A DNA stretch of 64,000 nt, taken from NCBI RefSeq assembly GCF_023078275.1, contig NC_062975.1:23404641-23468640 (forward strand), written 5' to 3'. The stretch comes from Leguminivora glycinivorella (Eukaryota; Arthropoda; Insecta; Lepidoptera; Tortricidae). Below the pieces are notes generated by a model. The model worked only from the letters and a program-made list of their open reading frames with translations. It was not told where the DNA came from and searched no databases. A program made the position numbers and the translations under genes. Below are positions 1 through 10,810 of the stretch, in pieces; the first letter of the stretch is position 1, and each line of letters begins with the position of its first letter.

Positions 1-84
1 AATGGCCAAAATGAAAGGGGGGCAAACTGTAAATTTCAAGTTATTTTTCTCTGATTCCTATAAACCTCTTCTATCCACCATACT

Positions 85-228
85 AATCCATACTATTACA
101 TTATAAATGGGAATGTGTGTGTCTGTTTGTTTGTCCGTCCTTCACGGCTAAAAGGAGCGACCAATTAATGTGATTTTTAAGTGGAGATACTTAGATAAAG
201 GGATGCAGAGTGATCGTTTCTTTATAAC
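85..228 (-). repeat. R4 repeat fragment
   Basis: This shares TGTGTGTCTGTTTGTTTGTC, TTCACGGC, a GGAGCGAC block and the AAGTGGAGATA block with copies at 11981-12378, 14927-15165, 29235-29395 and 50775-50935. In the opposite orientation the family begins GCCCGCGGCTTCGCTCGCG and ends in a TATAAT-rich tail. I read it as the 3' part of a lepidopteran RTE-like retrotransposon, which is an inference from recall. Confidence 0.6.
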
Positions 229-261
229 CCCTACTTCCCTAAAATGGGGGGCGAACGTTTA

Positions 262-345
262 GAGAACGGTAACCTAGCGGTAAGTACGTGAGACTTTCGT
301 TCCGGAGGTCGCGGATTCGAACCTCGGCTCACAAGGCAAGGAGGG
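262..345 (+). repeat. S1 SINE head fragment
   Basis: It contains the A-box-like TAACCTAGCGGTAAGTACG and the B-box-like CGGATTCGAACCTCGGCTC of the S1 tRNA-derived SINE, then diverges after about 80 bases. The rest to 545 (AT-rich) has nothing I recognise. Confidence 0.65.
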
Positions 346-1000
346 TGATTATGAACGAGCAAATCCGCTGGCAAAAGCTGGTTTACTATAATTAATGTAT
401 TCAAATTTATATTAGATATACTTGCGTCTTTGCATTGACTTGCAAATGTACCAAATAAATTACAACTCAATTGGTTCAGTAATTTCCGAACAAACCGGCT
501 GCGCCAGACAAATTGCTTCCTCCTTTCTGCGAACCCCTAACAATAAATAAAATAAATAATTGAGCCAATATAGTAATACGTCCCACTGTTGGGCACAGGC
601 CTCTCACGCGTGAAGTCTCGGGCTACAGTCCCCATGCTACCTCAAAGTGGATATTGGGGATTTGACATACAGTTTTAAATTTCTCAGATTTCCTCACGAT
701 TATTTTCATTCACAGTAAAGCCAGTGGTAAATATCATGAAAGTATCATAATTTCTGAAAAATTCATTGATACAAGCCAGGATTTGAACCCGGGCATTTTC
801 GCGAAAAAAGATTCAAAAACTTTTTTTTTTAATAGGTAAATTTAATGTTTTTCCTACTCACAATCACGAGCCCTTTATATCCTACTAGGTGAAAAAAAGC
901 GTTGATTTAGACTAACACGATTTGCACTCATAATTCTAGAACAAAACGGGACTTAATCGCGTAAACATTTACATCTATATTTGGCCCGACGTTTCGAACA

Positions 1001-1323
1001 TCAGAGCAATTCCCGTTTAGTTTGTACATTTGGATCACGTCTCCGATTTGGATAAAAATTGGTAGGCTGATAGAGTCCGTGATGCTGAGCAAGATCCACT
1101 AGGTTTCCCAAAATGTCCTATGTAGTTTGTATGAAACCTTCCTTTTTTGTTACCAGATTTCTATACATTTTCGGTAACAAAAAAGGAAAGTTTCATACAA
1201 TCAACCTAGGACATTTTGGGAAACCTAGTGGATCTTGCTCAGCATCATGGACTCTATCAGCCTACCAATTTTTATCCAAATCGGAGACGTGATCCAAATG
1301 TACAAACTAAACTGGAATTGCTG
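1001..1323. mobile_element. 323-bp palindromic MITE inside the Penelope-like element
   Basis: The arms run from TCAGAGCAATTCCCGTTTAG to ACTAAACTGGAATTGCTGA with near-perfect complementarity over about 140 bases each (for example GAGCAAGATCCACTAGG against CCTAGTGGATCTTGCTC). The centre is TACCAGATTTCTATACATTT. The Penelope sequence resumes on both sides (GTTTCGAACA | GATCACATTATGTTCG). Confidence 0.75.
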
Positions 1324-1524
1324 ATCACATTATGTTCGTGGTCACGGGTAGACTGGCGAGGAATTGCATCAACATCTTCTAGCCGCGCGAGTTTCTCGAA
1401 CTACCCGCACTTGTTCTTGATTATTCACTTTTGCGCTAGGGTTGTCACTTTGCCTACACACAACACTCACGACATCAGCCGGTGTGTCCCTCGGTGTTTT
1501 TTCACGCTTACATTTGCTAATCAC

Positions 1525-2698
1525 TGGATTCCATGAAGAAGAAGTTCCCTGTCCCTCATTTTGGTTGAAATTTCGATGCTTCCTAATTTCAATCGCTTCA
1601 CGTACTTTTCTGCTGTAGAACCATTGAGGTATATGTACTACGTACTAGAGGCGACGTTGCCAAGCAAAAACACTGCACATGCTGACAAATGCGCGGGGTG
1701 CGGGGAGCGGTTATTTACGCGTAGAGTAGGGCTACCACCAGATGTGACACATTATTATATTCTGCCTAACGGGAATTTTACATTATAGTTAACGGATATT
1801 CTAGTCAAACTTATTTATTTATTTACAACTTAAACAATACAAATTAATACAAAATAAATGTGCTGTATTTATCTTCTTCTTTAAAATACACAATGAACAT
1901 ATATATGTGTGGTCAGTTGGTAACCAAGTTTCCTCAGCACGATTTTTTTGGACAAAGCGTATAAATTGTTCCATTTTTTCATGACCAGGCCGAAGAAAAC
2001 TGCAAAAAGTGAGCTTGCTAAAAATACAATTTTACTCAAACACTATTAACTATATATATTAAAAAAATATTTTTTTTTAAATTATTTTAGTAACATAATT
2101 AATGAAATAGTAAGTAGTTACTTATTAATTTTCCAAATAGAAATATTTATATTTCGCAACTCTATTAGAGATGAAACACATTACATATGTAGTAGGAACA
2201 GTGTAAATGGCACATCTGCGCGGTTAACTTTTTATAGTCTATGATTGCGTCACCAAAATGGCGGCAGTGTCGCGCCTCGCGCCCGCTCGCGAGTTTGTAG
2301 AATATTCAATCTTAAAATATTATAGACGAGTTTTTTGTTTAATTTACCGATGAAATGTCACACCTTGGCTTTTATTTGATTTCCTCGAGTGATTAGTACA
2401 ATTTTTAAACACACAAGAAGGCATTATTCACGTGGAAAGTAAATGCATCACGGCACGTCACTGCACCGCAAGGACCCGGTAAGGACTGACAACGTTGCGG
2501 TCCAGTGGACCGCAGTGCGTTGTGTAAAAATTCTCTTAGCAACGTCGCCTCTAGTACGTAGTACATATACCTCAATGTGTAGCACAGACGTTTCGTTGAT
2601 AGAATTTTGGGACTATGGAGCTCGATCCAGTGGTTTGGTCCCGACTGTAGCAGATGTTCAGCTACCGCAGACTTATTAATTTGGCGGTTTCGGGCCAA
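1525..2698 (-). pseudogene. Penelope GIY-YIG endonuclease domain, interrupted
   Basis: On the minus strand, 2590-2698 reads INKSAVAEHLLQSGPNHWIE ... SPKILST, and 1525-1621 reads RKVREAIEIRKHRNFNQNEG ... SSSWNPVIS. Together these are the C-terminal half of the GIY-YIG domain of Penelope-like retroelements (SAVAEH, then AIEI...NFNR, then W.P.I). A TIR element at 1622-2577 separates the pieces. The reverse transcriptase part is absent, so this is a 5'-truncated dead copy. Confidence 0.75.
1622..2577. mobile_element. TIR element inside the Penelope endonuclease domain
   Basis: Inverted ends CATTGAGGTATATGTACTAC / GTAGTACATATACCTCAATG extend to the GCGACGTTGC block, about 37 bp. The 956-bp interior is AT-rich with a GC-richer patch near 2260-2300 and has no convincing coding frame. 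It is a non-autonomous DNA transposon by structure. Confidence 0.65.
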
Positions 2699-2991
2699 AT
2701 ATAAATGTAAGTGTTTACGCGATTAAGTCCCGTTTTGTTCTAGAATTATTTTTCAAACACTTTGTACAGCCGTTACAAAGTGGAAAGTATGCAAAATAAT
2801 AGAAAATTTTTGGACCATTTTTTGTCTCTGGTTTTTTGTTCTAGATCGAAAGGGCTCGTGGTTCTGAGTAGGAAAAACATACAAATTACCTGCCTTAGAA
2901 AAAATATTTTTTGTGATTCTTCTCGCGATAATGTCTACCCGCAAAATTGAAAGTCCAGTGTCTTTATTATCCACTCGGTCACCAGCGCTTC

Positions 2992-3272
2992 ATTAATAGC
3001 AATCAAACAATCGCCCTAGCTTACAGTATCAATCAAATAAAAACTAATAGCCTTCATTCCTGCTTTTCAAATCAGCTTCTTTTTAAGAACTGTCCAAACG
3101 AATTTACACGATTTGCTAATATGGAATTTATAAAAAATCGTGTCAAGTGACGTCACAGTCAACTTATTTACTTTATATTATCTTTCTATCCAAATTATTA
3201 ACATAGAAATTAGATTTAAAAATAACTTCTGTCTATGTTTTTCTTATAATTATCTGATGCTTAATGTCGTGC
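2992..3272. other. AT-rich stretch, nothing recognised
   Basis: Short open frames only; no motif or repeat match within the window that I can see. Confidence 0.4.
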
Positions 3273-3335
3273 AGGAAGAACTTGCCTGTACCTACTTGAA
3301 GGTAATATTCAAGTAGGTACAGGCAAGTTCTTCCT
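3273..3335. repeat. perfect 28-bp hairpin (7-nt loop)
   Basis: AGGAAGAACTTGCCTGTACC and the following 8 bases pair perfectly with 3308-3335; the loop is GGTAATA. The size (63 nt) is like a miRNA precursor, but a perfect stem of this kind is more typical of a tiny MITE. Confidence 0.8.
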
Positions 3336-3428
3336 TATTCAACTAAAAACAAATTGGCAAATAATAACTTAAAGCAAATTGCAAAAGACTTAAAAATAAA
3401 CCAGGAATCCGACACAATCCCGCTTTTA

Positions 3429-3490
3429 GAATAGAATAGAATAGAATAGAATAGAATATAATAGAATAGAATAGAATAGAATAGAATAGA
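3429..3490. repeat. (GAATA)n microsatellite
   Basis: About 12 units of AGAAT with one ATAAT variant. Confidence 0.9.
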
Positions 3491-4065
3491 AAAGTTTTAT
3501 TCGTAAACACACACAGACAATAAACAATATTTATGAATGACATAGGAGAATAAAGTGCCACGAAACGGCCTCACCTCAGCATATTGCTGGCGACTTCCAG
3601 CGCTGGTCTTCCGGTGAGACCATCACTTTTGAAGTCTTGATTAAATTTCAGGCAAAAATACTTTATTCTCTGGTTTTATCGCCTCTTTTTTATAACACTG
3701 TTATTATAATTAGGATTATCTTCGTTAGTTATTAAGGTTTGTATTTGATTATAATTATTATTTCAGTAAAAAAGACATCTGGCTACCCAACGACACAATT
3801 GCTAACTTTTCGTAGTTCTCCTAGCTATCGCTCTTCAGAATACGTAGTTAAATGCATAAACGATCACGATAATATAGTTATCGTAGCCACAGTATAATAA
3901 AGAGTACTGTCGTACAGTGTGGCCACTCCCGCTCCTCGCTGAAAGTGCCACCCACCCCCTCTCGGTTACCTCACAGTTACCGCCTGTCAAAAACGCCAAC
4001 AGTCGACCTGTCATATCTCACTCACACAAGCATTGTACGCGTTTACCTACACGAGCTTAGACTGT
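3491..4065. other. unique-looking AT-rich sequence
   Basis: Nothing recognised except a short CGGCCTCACCTCAGC-type stretch at 3567-3620 of unknown nature. Confidence 0.4.
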
Positions 4066-4225
4066 GTGCTAGGAACGCGCCTCTGTCATATATTTGATCG
4101 CCAGTGTCCGAGATGTGTCGTAGCAAGATATCTCTGGCTCTCTTCCGTATTGGCGCGACAGAGCCTAATTGCGATTCGATCGGCATCTAGCGTCAACAAT
4201 TTCATTCGGCTAGGCCGATTACGCG
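4066..4225. mobile_element. diverged M1 MITE
   Basis: ATTGGCGCGACAGAGCC, the TCTCTGGCTCTCTTCC block and the end TTCATTCGGCTAGG match the M1 family (full copies at 8059-8222 and 37577-37745), with heavy divergence on the left half. Confidence 0.55.
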
Positions 4226-4263
4226 AGAACTAAACTGTTTCGATCGTCAACGATTGTCACTTC

Positions 4264-4396
4264 GGCTAGCCTCCTGAGTCCCGGGCCAATTTTTCCGATT
4301 TTGAATTTGGAACTTTCTTTTATTTGTTTAAGAGTTCAAAACTCGAATTTAATTTGTACTTGTACAAGTACGCGGGGACTCAGGAGGCTAGACCGG
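4264..4396. mobile_element. 133-bp TIR MITE
   Basis: CTAGCCTCCTGAGTCCCG and CGGGGACTCAGGAGGCTAG are inverted repeats around an AT-rich core. Confidence 0.7.
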
Positions 4397-4566
4397 CTAA
4401 GATAATTTCAAGCAGGCCGGCGTCTTTTGTTGTTAATTTGTGTAATACTCTTTGCGAGAGGGTCGCGGCCTTGGGGTCTAATGGAGAATAATTAAAAGCA
4501 CTTTCCGATGGATAGCCAGTAAACACTCACTTGTTTACTCTGTTATTTGTGATATAAATTATTAGT

Positions 4567-4660
4567 CCTGCACGGGAAGCATGGTCGCGCGATAAATGAT
4601 AAAACATCTGGCCGTCCCTATCGCACTTACTAATAGTGCCACCATGCTTCCCGTGCTGGA
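4567..4660. mobile_element. M6 MITE, right side deleted
   Basis: CACGGGAAGCATGGTCGCGC, GATAAAACATCTGGCCGTCC and ACCATGCTTCCCGTGCTG match the 11848-11977 copy, but the second GGCCGTCCC/ATCGCGCG arm segment is missing. Confidence 0.75.
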
Positions 4661-4825
4661 TAACCAACCTTCGTTCGGAATTCTATTTTGTTATAAAGGA
4701 AAACGCATTTGCGTTTCTTGGAAACTACGACTAAGCTAGATCGTTTTTTCGCCCCCGAAAACTCCTACATGACAAATTTCACCGACATCGTTAAAGCTGT
4801 TTCCGAGATCGCCACGCCAAATACT

Positions 4826-5076
4826 AACAAATAAATAAATAAATATTGGGGACACCTTACACAGATCAACCTAGCCCCAAACTAAGCAAAGCTTGTACTA
4901 TGGTGCTAAGTGACGATACATATACTTAAATAGATAAATAAATACATAGAAAACATCAGTAATTCAGGAACAAATATCTGTGCTCATCACACAAATAAAT
5001 TCCCTTACCGGGATTCGAACCCAGGACCGCGGCTTAGCAGGCAGGGTCACTACCGACTGAGCCAGACCGGTTGTCA
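4826..5076 (-). repeat. S2 tRNA-derived SINE (minus)
   Basis: The tRNA-like head at 5005-5076 (GGGATTCGAACCCAGGACCG as reverse B box; GAGCCAGACCGG end) follows the body TCATCACACAAATAAAT. The same family is at 48088-49660, 58793-59170 and 61999-62175. Confidence 0.8.
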
Positions 5077-5233
5077 ACTACAAACACGACAAATACGAAC
5101 GTTTCCGAGGAAATACGATGGAAAACAATTATGCACGGTAACTATAATTATATAGTTTGCTTTTAAGGGGCTCCACACGGTTTTCCTCGATTTTTGACAA
5201 GTTTTGTGTTGAAACTCCTACATTTGCACTACA

Positions 5234-5375
5234 GTAGGCCTAGCACATGATGGCCGCGGGAGTATGTCGCCGCGAGATAGATGCCACGTCTTCTTCTAAC
5301 TGTATTAATGACATAAGGACGGGTAGTCTATCTCGCGGCGACATACTCCCGCGGCCATCATGTGCTAGGCCTACT
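5234..5375. mobile_element. 142-bp hairpin MITE with 48-bp perfect arms
   Basis: GTAGGCCTAGCACATGATGG and the next 28 bases repeat exactly inverted up to 5375. The loop contains CTTCTTCTAACTGTATTAAT. Confidence 0.8.
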
Positions 5376-6182
5376 GGTAGATAAGACCAACGACCGTCGG
5401 TACTTCAATCTTTTATCTCTATTCGTAACAGCCATATTTAAAAAAAAAACTTATTTTTATGAATATTTTAAACACACTTATCGAAATTTGATTTTAGTGA
5501 AGGGTGTTACATACATGAAATCGATGTGTTTGGATTAATCTTTGACTTTTCTAAAAATTCAAGAGAGATTTTAATTTTAAACAATAGTTATGACCAAAAA
5601 AATAGTTTTTGATCCTAAAATAGTTCAACTTTGATGCCAAATATCACAGAAACAATGAGCTGTAAAGGAATTATGAAATAGTTTTTTGTTTAAAGACGAT
5701 GCTGTTGATATGATAGGCTTTAGAAACTATCATAATATCAATGGATTCAAATCGAAGGTCATTGGCGCAGGGAACGCCCTTAAGTTGAACCCTGAACGGG
5801 AAAACTGAGAACAAAGCCGTCTACCATCGACGTTGAACACAAATAAAGTGTTAAAAGGACATAGGTTTTAATTAAGCAGAGGGTTCCAAGCCGGACTCAT
5901 TAGGCCGCCTCTCGGCCCATTTACCCGGGACTTATATATATACATTGGCTTCATTATTTACACTCAATATCCGGTAAATAGGACACAAAGACAAAGATAA
6001 GATACAGCCTGGTAAAAAAAGAGTAGAAAATAAATGTAGAAGCGCCATCGTCTATGTAAATCGTTTGGCATAAGGTACAGCGGGACAAATCTGGACTGGG
6101 GGCAAATATAACTGGTCCATTTTTTCTATGTTTTACAATGTTGGCATTATTAATATTGGTAGGCGTGTTCAGTGGATACATT
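5376..6182. other. AT-rich sequence without recognised features
   Basis: Contains A/T runs at about 5440-5720 and a moderately GC stretch (5755-5930) with no coding frame of note. Confidence 0.4.
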
Positions 6183-6596
6183 TGTGATTTTTTTCATATT
6201 TTTTAAACATAATATGGTTCAAAAGTTAGAGGGGGGGGGACACAATTTTTTTTTCCTTTAGGAGCGATTATTTCCGAAAATATTAATATAATCAAAAATC
6301 GATTGTAGTAAACCCGTATTCATTTTCAAATACCTATCGAACAATATATAACACGTCGGGGTTGGAATGAAAAAAATTATCAGTCCCCACTTTACATGTA
6401 GCGGGGGTACCCTAATAAAACATTTTTTTCCACTTTTTATTTTTGCACTTTGTCGGCGTGATTGATATACATATTGGTACCAAATTTCAGCTTTCTAGTG
6501 CTAACGGTTACTGAGATTATCCGCGGACGGACGGACGGACGGACAGACACATGGCGAAACTATAAGGGTTCCTAGTTGACTACGGAACCCTAAAAA
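6183..6596. repeat. R1 repeat, one end truncated
   Basis: Blocks GGAGCGATTATTTCCGAAAA, ACCCTAATAAAACATTTTTT, a GGAC microsatellite seed and the end TACGGAACCCTAAAAA are shared with the full-length copy at 10811-11376. The CCGGCCAAGAGCGTGTCGG end is missing. Confidence 0.85.
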
Positions 6597-6848
6597 TGGA
6601 TCAGTTACAATTGTGACACACAGTCGAGATATGCCTCGCTTTACCTTATGGCAAATGGTAATTATTTATTGGACAAAAATAACACTAAATATTTTACAAC
6701 CCATTATCCGCAACGCAGGCTTCGTCATGAGGTTACAGCCATAAATCAGCAACAGGCGTCGTCCTTACACACAAACAATAAAGCTATCCGCAACAGGCTT
6801 CGTCATTTACCCATATGTGGGTTATTGCAACAACAACATACGCGCAAA
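6597..6848 (-). repeat. probable 3' UTR of the retroelement
   Basis: Downstream of the minus-strand frame; it contains two imperfect copies of a CCGCAAC..AGGCTTCGTCAT unit (6707-6728 and 6788-6806). Confidence 0.4.
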
Positions 6849-7679
6849 CTAACTAGGACCCGCCCGAGTCGTACCGGGCCCAAAGGTTCCCATCACACTA
6901 GTAGCATTTCCACGCTGTATAGCCAATGAAATCCCCTGCACCAGATACGACCCGGAACGCGGATCGCAGCCCCTATCCCTAAGTCGGCGACCAAGTTCCC
7001 TAACAAAGGCTTTAGCCTCAGTTCCCCAGGGTCCCGCCGTCTCCACAGCAAGTGGCACAAATTTGTACATTGCTTCCAGGGCGCTGTACTTTGCGTGCTT
7101 GAGTCTAGCTGCAAACTCTGCAGCTGACCCAGCAGACTTAATTGTGAGGCCAAGGTGGGACGGAGCAAAAGTACTCACACACGTGGCGTCCCACAATAGG
7201 CACTGACCCTTCTGCCACGGAACCAACGTGAGTCCGTCTGGCCTCTTGCCGTCCGTGCGAGATAACCCTGGAGGTTCTAACACGCAAGGAATGTTGGCTG
7301 CCACCAAAGCCCGGCGAACCACGTCATTAATCGTGTGATGCCTAGAAAAACGCCCTGCGCACCTTTGGCAACTAAGCCCATGGTGACCATCCTCCTCGAC
7401 AATGACGCCACAAATGCACCGGTGCGGCTCACACACCTTACAACCCAACCGCAAGGCCACCGCTATTCTCAAAGAATCGTTATCCAGCATGGTGCCTAGC
7501 TGAGGGGAAGGTAAAGCGTGGAGCCACGCTCCGGATTCAGGACTCGTTGCAGCTTTGAGACGCGCTAAGTCCGATCCTGCCGCGCTGCCCACCAAAGTTG
7601 TACAAACAGTTGTTGTTGTATGGCAAATTGAGTCACTTTTGTAATATTTACTATGAGAACAGTAGGTAAATATTGCCAT
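6849..7679 (-). pseudogene. retroelement C-terminus with zinc knuckle and restriction-like endonuclease motif
   Basis: An uninterrupted 276-codon frame. It holds a Cys/His cluster (C80, C83, C88, C90, H99, C104, C107; ...GHHGLSC...), then KRPDGLTLVPW with R146-P147-D148 and a downstream LLWDAT with D164. An RPD followed about 15 residues later by D/E is the signature of the restriction-like endonuclease found after the RT domain in R2-type non-LTR elements. The frame ends QRGNATSVMGTF, a C-terminal block that recurs at 9727-9906 and 39663-39790. The RT itself is absent, so this is a 5'-truncated copy; the first 30 or so codons are probably not element-derived. It encodes no host protein that I can identify. 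The clade assignment is an inference. Confidence 0.65.
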
Positions 7680-8058
7680 GATAAAAAAAACTAAAAACTT
7701 AGTTGACTGACTGTGCGAGAGGGTCGTTCCGAAAGTTGTTAGCTGCTCAGGCTTAGATACTCATGCGATTTGAATATATGTACTATGTATTCTGTGGGAT
7801 ATTTCAAAAGAGATCTTATCCAAAAGAAATTATGAGACTATTGCAAATAATTAATTTATTATATTTTTTACCAAAAGTTGTTTTGTATGGAATTTTTGAC
7901 TTCTTAGAAAAAATAGTTTTTTTTTTATAGTTTATCGTATTTGGTATAGAAATAGTTGTACAACATGCTTGCATGCCGCGGGATTGATCAGTTGTGTCTT
8001 TCTGCTATTTTCCATACATGCCGGTAGGGTTTATTTGATGTACTTATTTGTAAACATC
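7680..8058. other. AT-rich sequence, nothing recognised
   Basis: No repeat match or coding signal seen. Confidence 0.4.
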
Positions 8059-8222
8059 AGGCCCCATAGCCGAATGGAATTTCTAGGACGTAAAACGAAA
8101 ACGAAACGCCGCGAAAGGTAGTCTGGCTCCGTCACGCCAGTACGCAAGAGCGACAGAGATAGATATCTACGACTCTACGAGCGTTTCGTTTCGTGAGCGT
8201 TTGTGCCATTCGGCTGCGCACG
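8059..8222. mobile_element. M1 MITE
   Basis: Ends GGCCCCATAGCCGAATGGAA and TGCCATTCGGCTGCGC are inverted. The interior carries GAAACGAAACGC-type runs and GAGCGACAGAGATAGATATC. M1 is the commonest short element in the window. Confidence 0.8.
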
Positions 8223-8898
8223 CAGCACTGTTAACGTAATCAAGCGCAATTATACGTAAATAAGTTATAGTAAAGATACTCAATTGGATAGTACCACCTA
8301 TAAATACAATAAATCTTGAAATAAAAAAATAATGTTAAATCACAGTACTAAAGAGCCTGATGAATTTGATCATAAAATGTTCGCGTTAGTTAGGCGTCGA
8401 CGCGCTCTATACAAATATAAAAATAAACTAATCTCTTTCTAAACCCAAATCTATATCACCTTAGTCAATAATGCAAAATCCCTCAGATCAGTATAAGAAA
8501 AAAAATACAAATCGCATAAATACAACCGGAGAAGCTAAAAACTTTCGGAATAGCCCTCGTATTTACATCCTATCCGTCATGACGCCCAATATATTGTCAA
8601 TTTATTCAAACGAGTATTTCTACGAAAAACTGAAAATTAAAGTTAAAAGAAATATTTTTTTTTCTTTTGCAAAGATAAGAGGATCAAATCGTTTCCTTTG
8701 ATGTTTTGAAGGAATACAATGCTCTATAAAATACCGAAGGTTTTTTTCCATCGTAAACGTGTCACGGAGATTTGAAATACTCAAACATACAGTGTGTAAA
8801 TTTAATAAGGGCGAATTTATTAACAGTGTTTAGTAAAGTAGTAGAGGTATTTGACATTTCACAGACCTCAGGAATTGTGACATCTTCTTCATGGGCTT
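8223..8898. other. AT-rich sequence, nothing recognised
   Basis: Small open frames only, with A/T-biased composition and no domain. Confidence 0.4.
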
Positions 8899-9400
8899 GA
8901 ATATTGTATAACTAGATTTATTAACAGTGGTGTGAACCAGCCTTAAAAATCTATATAATTTATGGTTCATTACTATTTCTTGTATGTGGGTAGTTATTGC
9001 ACATTTTTCCTCAGTCACCAGTCACCACCCGTTGACGACCGCTGTAAAGTGTTCGAAACGTCGGGATCACTTTTATTGTAAATTCATTATACGCGATATA
9101 ATCCGTTTCCATACTTTTATTTCATCAATATTTTATTGTTCAATATTCCAAAAATATTGTCTTCGGTTATCGCGATAGTTACTCATTAAATAAAACTATG
9201 GGAAACGAATTAAATCGCGTATAATGAAACGTTTCGAACACTTTACAGAGTTCGTGGTCAACGGGTGACTGAGGAAAAATTACAGTCACAGAAGCTAGTA
9301 CATACAAGAAATATTAACGAACCATGACCACAAATAATATAGATGTCGAAGGCAGGTTCATACACTATAAATAAAACTAGTTATACAATATATTATAAAA
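8899..9400. mobile_element. palindromic pair of Penelope-like (PLE2) ends
   Basis: Both arms contain CTCAGTCACC / GGGTGACTGAGGAAAAAT, GTTCGAAACG / CGTTTCGAACACTTTACAG and TTATACGCGATATAATCCG / ATTAAATCGCGTATAATG, mirrored about 9150-9180. The same arm occurs singly at 11620-11802 and as a pair at 38164-38333 and 43945-44140. The GTTTCGAA motif and inverted layout suggest a Penelope-like terminal structure. Confidence 0.6.
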
Positions 9401-9726
9401 CCAGGGAGGATATAGTCGAGAGCGTTAGGATGGAGAGTTGACCCCTCCTGTATCATCTTAATTCTTGGCCACATTGAGAAATTCTATGCCTGGTTGAATT
9501 TATCGCCCGAATCATCAGTTCTCGGTAAGTTTGTGCAAAAAGTTGAATTTGTTTTTATTATTCCTTTCTTGTTATCATGGTTTATTTCAGGAATTGAAAT
9601 TTTATTGAGTTTTATTTGGTCATTAAGGTTCTCTAGTATCTATATTTTCTTAATTCTAACAACTATCATGTACATAATTATATAAGAAACTAAGACTAAA
9701 CTTAAAAGCTAGCTAATGTCTAAAAT
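9401..9726. other. AT-rich; short shared fragment at 9395-9445
   Basis: CCAGGGAGGATATAGTCGAG resembles sequences at 21920-21945 and 63430-63480 in inverse orientation. The remainder is unrecognised. Confidence 0.4.
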
Positions 9727-9906
9727 AGGTCCTTGAGGCATTGTACCAAGGATACTGGCGACATTTCCTCGCTGTATCGCAATGCTGATACGTTGTGCGA
9801 GGAAGTCGCCAGCTCTTCGGTCACCAGTTACCTCAACCAGACGCTTCGCGATTTCTGTGAACAACTTGTTCGCGCTGGGGCCCCATGGACCTAGAGTTTC
9901 TACACC
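9727..9906 (-). pseudogene. retroelement C-terminal fragment
   Basis: The minus strand reads GVETLGPWGPSANKLFTEIA, then KRLVEVTGDRRAGDFLAQRI, then SIAIQRGNVASILGTM, homologous to the end of the protein at 6849-7679 (VETAGPWG ... QRGNATSVMGTF) but clearly a different, older subfamily. No endonuclease motif remains. Confidence 0.65.
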
Positions 9907-10660
9907 AAAGTTTCCTGTACATACATTAAGAAAGTCAACTTATATCACTAAATGTTAGTAACAAAATAGGATCAATTAAAATTTTCTTACGTGGCTATGT
10001 ACAAAGTTTACGGGAACTGCTCGTATAAGGCTTACACACTGTATATAAATAGGAATTTAGAAGCATGATTTTCCTGTTGAAACATTTCCTTTGAACCTTA
10101 TATTATTTTTGTGTACTTTTCCCATTTACATGAATTTTCGTATTTGTTTTTGTTTCAATATAAATAACGGTAACACAAAGCTGTCATCGTCAAAAATCTC
10201 ATAAACATACAAATTATACGACATGTCTATACATATTAGATTAATTATTTAATATAAATATTATGTCAATTTTAACACAAATTAAGGTGGCTCGCTTTCC
10301 ATACAAAAAACATCTACCATTTATTTAGTCACCGCACACTACAACTAAATAAAAATATGCGCATACATCTACTATACATTATCCATCGTCGCAGTATTGA
10401 ACGAAATACATTGTTTCATACAGAAATCATGGACAAATCCATGTGAATTTTTTATTAATTTTACGAAAATGTGTGTGCCAAATTTTGTGTACAGACACAG
10501 AGCCGTCATATTTCGCGCATTTTTAGTTGACATTGTCATCAGTGACACTTGGCTCTTGACAAGTAATTATTTAAAGATATTGGTTTACTTAACTCAAGCA
10601 GACTCAGAAATAATGACGCATTTTGTCAATAAAGATACATATCGTGTATTTCGACACTGC
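9907..10660. other. AT-rich sequence, nothing recognised
   Basis: No recognisable coding or repeat content. Confidence 0.4.
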
Positions 10661-10671
10661 TAGTGTAAATC

Positions 10672-10740
10672 GAAATGGCGTCTCGGTCAAATGCATTGAC
10701 TATGAAACAGGAGATCTCGAGTTCGATTCCGGGCTCTTTT
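10672..10740 (+). repeat. tRNA-like SINE relic
   Basis: A B-box-like GAGTTCGATTCCGGGCTC is preceded by ATGGCGTCTCGGTCAAATGC. It does not fold into a credible tRNA and is followed by a T-rich tail, so a SINE head is more likely. Confidence 0.35.
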
Positions 10741-10810
10741 TTAATAATTTGAACTTTTTTTGGATTTATTAAGTTTTATTTTTATTTTTTAATAAAATAA
10801 ATATTCTATT

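Larger units (their letters stand above)
930..2749 (-). mobile_element. Penelope-like element with 57-bp inverted ends
   Basis: The ends are inverted copies of about 57 bp with two mismatches by my reading (ATAATTCTAGAACAAAACGG ... against ... CCGTTTTGTTCTAGAATTAT). Inside, the minus strand encodes pieces of a GIY-YIG endonuclease. The motif CCCGACGTTTCGAAC just inside the left end is typical of the region after the Penelope stop codon. Two other elements are inserted into it (1001-1323 and 1622-2577). Confidence 0.72.
791..2936. mobile_element. palindromic MITE (M5) split by a Penelope-like element
   Basis: The left half (791-929) and right half (2750-2936) together match the uninterrupted copy at 40700-41029, including CCTACTCACAATCACGAGCC and CGAAAGGGCTCGTGGTTCTG. 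Termini are GGGCATTTTCGCG and CGCGATAATGTCT, flanked by the 4-bp duplication ACCC (787-790, 2937-2940) in the SINE. Confidence 0.75.
560..2991 (-). repeat. tRNA-derived SINE (minus), split by nested insertions
   Basis: The body occupies 560-790 (ACGTCCCACTGTTGGGCACA, TTTCCTCACGAT, ACAAGCCAGGATTTGAACCC), and the tRNA-like head resumes at 2937-2991 (GCAAAATTGAAAG ... GGTCACCAGCGCTT). The two halves join into a normal SINE at a duplicated ACCC. Everything from 791 to 2936 was inserted later. Confidence 0.7.
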
